A stretch of 64,000 nt of DNA. It comes from Actinopolyspora lacussalsi subsp. righensis. GTDB lineage: Bacteria > Actinomycetota > Actinomycetes > Mycobacteriales > Pseudonocardiaceae. A program made the position numbers and the translations under genes. The DNA lies in contig NZ_FPAT01000002.1 in NCBI RefSeq assembly GCF_900116555.1, forward strand, positions 62,001 to 126,000. Direction: 5' to 3'. Within the stretch, counting starts at the first letter, position 1. The number at the start of each line of letters is the position of its first letter. This document shows positions 59,922-64,000 of the stretch, piece after piece. The notes under the pieces are model-generated. The model did not search any database, was not told the DNA's origin, and saw only the letters and a list, made by a program, of their open reading frames with translations.

Positions 59922-61070
59922 TCAGGCTCGGCCCGCGGCAGGCGGATGGGGATCTCGTCGAACGGCGAAACGCCCTCCGAGCAACGCTCCGAGCACCAGA
60001 CCGATGAGCGGCGTCAGTACGACTGCCACGGCCCAGAGCGGATTCGGCAACATGTCGGTGAGGCTTACCTTCAGTCCCAGCAGCTGTTCAAGAGCCCCAC
60101 GTAGCAGCAGCGCGCCACCGAACCCGACCGCGCTGCCGAGGACACCGGTGAGCAGTCCGGTCCGTATCACTTCGCCGAACAGGCGGCTGTGGATGCTGGA
60201 ACGGGCGTTGGACAGGCCGATGAGCACAGCGACGGCGAGTACGACGAGGATACCGACCTGATATCCGGGTTCGGCCGCTCCGAGCACACCCGGCAGGTTG
60301 CGCACCCGATCGGCAACCGGTGACGCGGAGAATCCCATCCGCTGTAGCCTTTCCACCACAGCGGACACGTACTGTTCCTCAGCCACCGAGACCACCGCCG
60401 ACGTCGCTCCCGTGGTGGATCGGTATCGCTCAGGAGTCATCCCCGCCTTGGCCGCTGCCAGCATGGCTGCCGTCTCCGGGGCGGCATAGGCGGCATCGGG
60501 ACCGTCCAGCTGCCAGTCGGGGTCGTAGGTGGCCACCACCTCGAAAGTCGTTTGCTCGGGTGTTCCCGAGCGCTCGCCGGTTGCCCGCGTGTAGGCGGCG
60601 GGTAGCTTCCCTCCCACGTATCGGTTGAAATCGACCCCGGAGCCGCGTGAGGGAAGTACCAGCTGACCCGGTTCGAGTGGTTGCGGTATTTCACCTCGAA
60701 CGATGGAGGGGCGTGCCGCGGGCCACCAGGAGTGCGTGGTGAGGTCGAAGGTGGGGACGTCGGGATCGGAGTTTCCGGTGTAGATGGACGATATGTGGTC
60801 GGGAACTATCTTGGCGACGTGCTCCAGCCCTCGCGCTTCGTCGAGGTTATCGGTGTTGAGCTCACGAACGGAGTGACCGGTTTCGACCGAGGAGAGTTCG
60901 ATCCGAGTCGATCCGCCGGAGCTGAGTACCTCACGCTCGATGGCCGAACGAGCTCCCGAGCTCACGCTCGCCGACGCGCCGAACAGTACGGTCAACATCG
61001 CCAGCAGAACCAGCGTGCTCCGTGACGAGGAGTTCGACCGTTGCCGGTCCGGCCCTGACCACCGCCACAT
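59922..61070 (-). CDS. FtsX-like ABC transporter permease without adjacent ATPase
   Basis: 382 residues. An N-terminal transmembrane helix (LVLLAMLTVLFGASASV) is followed by a ~230-residue extracytoplasmic MacB-like domain and three C-terminal helices (VGILVVLAVAVLIGLSNARS; GVLGSAVGFGGALLLRG; LWAVAVVLTPLIGLVLGALLGG), the core of FtsX/MacB permeases. No MacB-type ATPase is adjacent. Full FtsX-repeat permeases in actinobacteria are often about 800 residues, so this is the length of one half. It starts at GTG 61070. Confidence 0.75.
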   Translation of the reverse strand: MWRWSGPDRQRSNSSSRSTLVLLAMLTVLFGASASVSSGARSAIEREVLSSGGSTRIELSSVETGHSVRELNTDNLDEARGLEHVAKIVPDHISSIYTGNSDPDVPTFDLTTHSWWPAARPSIVRGEIPQPLEPGQLVLPSRGSGVDFNRYVGGKLPAAYTRATGERSGTPEQTTFEVVATYDPDWQLDGPDAAYAAPETAAMLAAAKAGMTPERYRSTTGATSAVVSVAEEQYVSAVVERLQRMGFSASPVADRVRNLPGVLGAAEPGYQVGILVVLAVAVLIGLSNARSSIHSRLFGEVIRTGLLTGVLGSAVGFGGALLLRGALEQLLGLKVSLTDMLPNPLWAVAVVLTPLIGLVLGALLGGRFAVRRDPHPPAAGRA

Positions 61071-61207
61071 CCGATTTCCCCCTGTCCGAAGTGGTCATCC
61101 CGGAATCGTGAAAGATTTTACCGCTTTCGATCCTATTTTCCGCCACGATCGGAGACCACTTCGGTGCATTGAGTGAGAAGCCAGGGGCCTTCTCCGCGAC
61201 GCCGGAC

Positions 61208-63181
61208 TCAACGGATCCGCAGCCGTTCCGGGCGCACGAACGAGATGGTGTAGCTCTTCCACGGGTCGTTGTAGCCGAACGTCTCGTCGATCGCGGCTCT
61301 GGCGTGCAGCGCGTTCTCCAGCAGGGAACCGGCCAGCAGCTCGGTGGCGGGTGCCTGCCCGGACGGGATGTCGGGTATCCGCGCCGTGGTGTTGCCGCCC
61401 AGCAGGTCGTCGACCGCGCTCAGCGCCGGTACCGCCAGCGCCCGTTCGGAGTCGGGTCGGAACGCCAGCGTCGCCAGGTCCTGCCGCAGCGCGTCCAGCG
61501 CCACCGCCGCGTCCCTGCTGCTGCGCTCGGCTTCCTCCTCAACCGTGTCGGAACCGTCCAGTTTGGCCGGTAGGCCGAGCAGGTCCTGGGTGCGGCGCAG
61601 CGCGAGCACGTGCGCGGCCCGCAGCGGTGCCTTCAGCTCGGCACCGCGCCCGACCGCGCGGACACTGCGCAGCAGTTCCGAGACCGACCACACGGTGGCG
61701 CGCACCGTCCCCCGCACGTCCGGCACCAGGCTTCCCGGCAGCACCAGGTAGCTCACGAATCCCACGCTGAGCGCGACCGCGGCACCGATCGCGGTGTTGG
61801 CGGCGAAGCTGATCGTCGCGTTGACCAGCGAACGCTCGTCCAACTCCACGATCCGGGCGAGCACGGTGATGGCGATCAGCGCCCCCAGCAGCACGCGGTA
61901 GTCGTTGCGCAGCCGTTCCACCCGCAACAGCATCGCCGCTATGAACACGGGTATCAGCAGCGTCGCGTAGGGCACCAGCACGATCACCACGGCCAGCACT
62001 ATCACCCCGAGCACCGCCCCGCCGGTGCGTTCCAGCGCACCGTTCATGCTGTCCCGCGCGGCCGGTTGCAGCACCACGTACAGGCTCAGCAGCAGCGTGG
62101 AGGCGGAGGGGTCCCGCAGCAGCAGCACGATCACCATGCCCACCGTGACCGCCAGGGTGCAGCGCAGCGCGTGCTGGAACAGCGAGGACCGCAGCGACAG
62201 ATGGGCCCGCATCGCCCCCACGGCCTGCTGCCGCCTGCCACCGCGCTCCGCCGGGGTGGCCGCCGCGTGGTCCCGTTGCAGCACCGCGCGGCGCACCCGG
62301 TCGAATCCCTCGTTGATGCCGCGCACCGCGTCCGGCACCTGCCGGTTGGCCGCACCTTCCAGCACCTCGGGACGTGTGCGGGCCAGACCGTTCAAACCGG
62401 TGCACACCCGCGAGCGAACGGCCACCGCCAGCTCGGCCGCGATCTCGTCGGCCCGCGCCGCGATGCGGTACAGCCATTCCCGCTGCTCGCCGTGCGACTG
62501 CTGCGCCTGCGCCAGCAGTACCTCGCGAGCGGCCCGGAACCGGGCGGCGCCGGCCAGCACCTGGCCCAGCCAGCCGACCCTGCCGTCGGCGCGCCAGGAG
62601 TCGGCCGCGCTCTCGACCACGCCCGGCCCGGGGGTGGTCAGCGTGCGCGCCACGGTCGCCCGGATCGTCCTGCTCGGATCGGTCAGCCCCACCAGCACCC
62701 GCAGCAGCAGCGCCAGCAGCGCGCCGAGCACGGCGGCGGTGGCCAGCATCCAGGCCGGTTCTCCCGCGCCGATCCCGGTCGTGGTGGACAGCAGCGTCGC
62801 GGCGGCGAAGGTCTGCCCGAAGGTGCGGTAGCGCTCTCCCAGCGCGGGCAGCATGCCCGCGCCGAACACCACGGCGGCCACCAGCGCCCCCGCGAGCACC
62901 GGCGCGTTCGTCAGCAGCGGACCGACGGCCAGCACCACCGTGATGGCGGGCGCGAATCTCGCGAACATCCGCAGGTCGGCGCGCAGCGAGTGCCCGCCGG
63001 AGGAGATCAGGGTGAGCACCGCCGTCATTCCCGCGATGATCAGCGGTTCTCCGATGTCGGACAGTCGGCCGACGAGGGTCGCCGCCACCACGGCGAGCAG
63101 CACTGCCGTGGTGTACTGCCGCTGTCGTGGGTCTGGCGCGCCCGCTTCGGTGGACAGCTCTGCCCGTAGTCGTTTCAGCAC
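61208..63181 (-). CDS. FUSC-family membrane protein
   Basis: 657 residues. There are two sets of roughly six hydrophobic helices. The FUSC-type C-terminal half starts around SLFQHALRCTLAVTVGMVIV and YVVLQPAARDSMNGALERTG, the family signature, and continues through RVERLRNDYRVLLGALIAIT. A large cytosolic region of helices lies between the two halves. FUSC proteins are proposed efflux-type or aluminium-transport-like permeases. The GTG start at 63179-63181 is preceded by GGGG; longer in-frame starts exist. It is inserted between thiG and thiD. Confidence 0.82.
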   Translation of the reverse strand: MLKRLRAELSTEAGAPDPRQRQYTTAVLLAVVAATLVGRLSDIGEPLIIAGMTAVLTLISSGGHSLRADLRMFARFAPAITVVLAVGPLLTNAPVLAGALVAAVVFGAGMLPALGERYRTFGQTFAAATLLSTTTGIGAGEPAWMLATAAVLGALLALLLRVLVGLTDPSRTIRATVARTLTTPGPGVVESAADSWRADGRVGWLGQVLAGAARFRAAREVLLAQAQQSHGEQREWLYRIAARADEIAAELAVAVRSRVCTGLNGLARTRPEVLEGAANRQVPDAVRGINEGFDRVRRAVLQRDHAAATPAERGGRRQQAVGAMRAHLSLRSSLFQHALRCTLAVTVGMVIVLLLRDPSASTLLLSLYVVLQPAARDSMNGALERTGGAVLGVIVLAVVIVLVPYATLLIPVFIAAMLLRVERLRNDYRVLLGALIAITVLARIVELDERSLVNATISFAANTAIGAAVALSVGFVSYLVLPGSLVPDVRGTVRATVWSVSELLRSVRAVGRGAELKAPLRAAHVLALRRTQDLLGLPAKLDGSDTVEEEAERSSRDAAVALDALRQDLATLAFRPDSERALAVPALSAVDDLLGGNTTARIPDIPSGQAPATELLAGSLLENALHARAAIDETFGYNDPWKSYTISFVRPERLRIR

Positions 63182-63379
63182 CGGATTCGCCCCACGCTTC
63201 CCCTGGTGTGTGCTCGTACTGACGTATCGACGGCGATGCCGACGATCGGCTGTTACCAGGGCAGGGGTCCCCGAACCACTCTGCCGTGGTAATTCAGTCC
63301 CTCGTCGGATACGTCGACACACCCCACGATCAGGGTTACCGAGCAGCGAGCGAAATCACTCGTTAGTAGGGCTTTTCGG

Positions 63380-63397
63380 CGATTTCTCGCGAAATCG
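63380..63397 (-). repeat. Dispersed palindrome copy 10
   Basis: CGATTTCTCGCGAAATCG, a perfect copy, flanked by TTTCGG and CCGCGC. It is in the short gap between the FUSC start and the thiD stop. Confidence 0.85.
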
Positions 63398-63429
63398 CCG
63401 CGCCCGGAATCGCCGGGGCCGGGTGGCGA

Positions 63430-64000
63430 TCACTGGATCGAGCGACTGCTGATCCGCCAGAACGTCGAGACCGGGCCGACGCCGTTGCCCAGCGGGTAGG
63501 CGTGCCGCACCGAGCGGCTGACGAACCGCTTGCCCAGCCGGACCGCGCGCTCCATCGGCGCGCCGCGCGCCAGCGCGGCGGTGATCGCGGACGCGAAGGC
63601 GTCACCCGCGCCGTGAGTGTGCACCGTGGAGTACCGGGGGCCGGGCAGGGTGACGGCCTCGTGCCCGTCGAACAGCAGGTCCACGCACTCCGGGTCCTCG
63701 GGCAGGTGCCCGCTCTTGATCAGCACGTACTCGGGGCCGAAGTCGTGCACCGCCTTGGCCGCGTCCCAGAGCTGGTCCCGGTCGCGCACCTCGATACCGG
63801 TCAGCAGCCGCACCTCGTCGAGGTTCGGAGTCACCAGGGTTGCCCGGGGGAACGCCTCGTCGCGCAGCGCCGCCAGCGCGTCGGCCCGCAGCAGCGGTTC
63901 GCCGTTGCGCGAGGCGGCCACCGGATCGAGCACCAGCGGGGTGCGGCCGTCCCGGCCGATGCCCTGCCGGTCGCAGGCCGCCAGCACCGCCTCGATGCAT
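63430..64000 (-). CDS. thiD: Hydroxymethylpyrimidine/phosphomethylpyrimidine kinase, partial
   Basis: At least 190 residues, with the N-terminus off the right edge. The ribokinase-fold C-terminal motifs are present: PLVLDPVAASRNGEPLL, ATLVTPNLDEVRLLTGI, YVLIKSGHLPEDP and the anion-hole/catalytic region VHTHGAGDAFASAITAAL with the essential Asp. ThiD phosphorylates HMP and HMP-phosphate for thiamine synthesis. Its presence on the minus strand near thiE/thiOSG continues the thiamine region, though separated from it by two unrelated membrane genes. Confidence 0.93.
   Translation of the reverse strand, partial: CIEAVLAACDRQGIGRDGRTPLVLDPVAASRNGEPLLRADALAALRDEAFPRATLVTPNLDEVRLLTGIEVRDRDQLWDAAKAVHDFGPEYVLIKSGHLPEDPECVDLLFDGHEAVTLPGPRYSTVHTHGAGDAFASAITAALARGAPMERAVRLGKRFVSRSVRHAYPLGNGVGPVSTFWRISSRSIQ

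Noticed and set aside
61610..63169. 519-codon plus-strand open frame, Gln/His-rich
   Set aside because: Antisense to FUSC; composition is the usual shadow of hydrophobic codons and no motif is present.

Overview
The window is a high-GC actinomycete chromosome segment. It most resembles a halophilic member of the Pseudonocardiales/Actinopolysporales group, such as Actinopolyspora. The evidence is dense high-GC codon use, frequent GTG/TTG starts and ATGA start/stop overlaps, a complete ectABC compatible-solute operon, a DasR-type GlcNAc regulator with a dre site, a large AfsR/SARP-type regulator, WhiJ-like plus DUF397 modules, and scattered type VII secretion (ESX) accessory genes (EspG, an EspR-like regulator, a WXG-motif protein, DUF3558-like lipoproteins). 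The genus is an inference. No rRNA, tRNA, transposase or CRISPR array was recognised.

Layout. 0-4 kb: a left-truncated protein with a RecB/Cas4-like cysteine cluster, followed by an SF1 helicase. 4-13 kb: housekeeping and stress genes (a methyltransferase remnant, VOC, pirin, two GNATs, an AAA NTPase, PhzF, RidA, an MDR oxidoreductase under a TetR-type palindrome, DinB/DUF664, and a Cys/Met-metabolism PLP enzyme). 13.1-14.9 kb: a base-compositionally distinct two-gene module, a soluble unknown translationally coupled to a four-helix membrane protein. 15-22.8 kb: a threonine dehydratase-like enzyme, a Baeyer-Villiger monooxygenase, membrane proteins, two overlapping lipoproteins, a DUF4333-type protein and a PAP2 phosphatase. 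22.8-26.4 kb: an EspR-like regulator, an orphan cas6e and a WXG-type ESX substrate with two small partners. 26.8-29.5 kb: a WhiJ-like regulator with duplicated DUF397 genes, divergent from three small ORFs. 29.8-32.3 kb: a family of related small membrane proteins. 32.6-36.6 kb: a secreted S15/CocE hydrolase, a DUF574-type methyltransferase and a trypsin-like protease. 37-39.5 kb: ectABC. 39.5-45 kb: an ADP-ribosylglycohydrolase with an altered metal motif, an AfsR-like regulator and an SGNH hydrolase. 45.7-49.3 kb: a proline-rich protein, EspG and a DUF3159 protein. 49.4-52.8 kb: a DasR regulon island (GlcNAc-type kinase, SIS sugar-phosphate enzyme, dasR). 52.7-56.4 kb: a second threonine dehydratase-like enzyme, a membrane-anchored unknown and a streptogrisin-like protease. 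56.9-64 kb: thiamine genes (thiE, TPP riboswitch-thiO-thiS-thiG, partial thiD) interrupted by an FtsX-like permease and a FUSC protein.

The most unusual structural signal is a dispersed, gene-excluded palindrome, CGATTTCTCGCGAAATCG, in ten intergenic copies. It often lies beside a second dispersed sequence family (GGCGGAACCTC...GCACGGCTCTCGC). The most interesting gene-level candidates are the atypical two-gene module at 13.5-14.9 kb, the nuclease-like/helicase pair at the left edge, and the orphan cas6e with a strong upstream hairpin.
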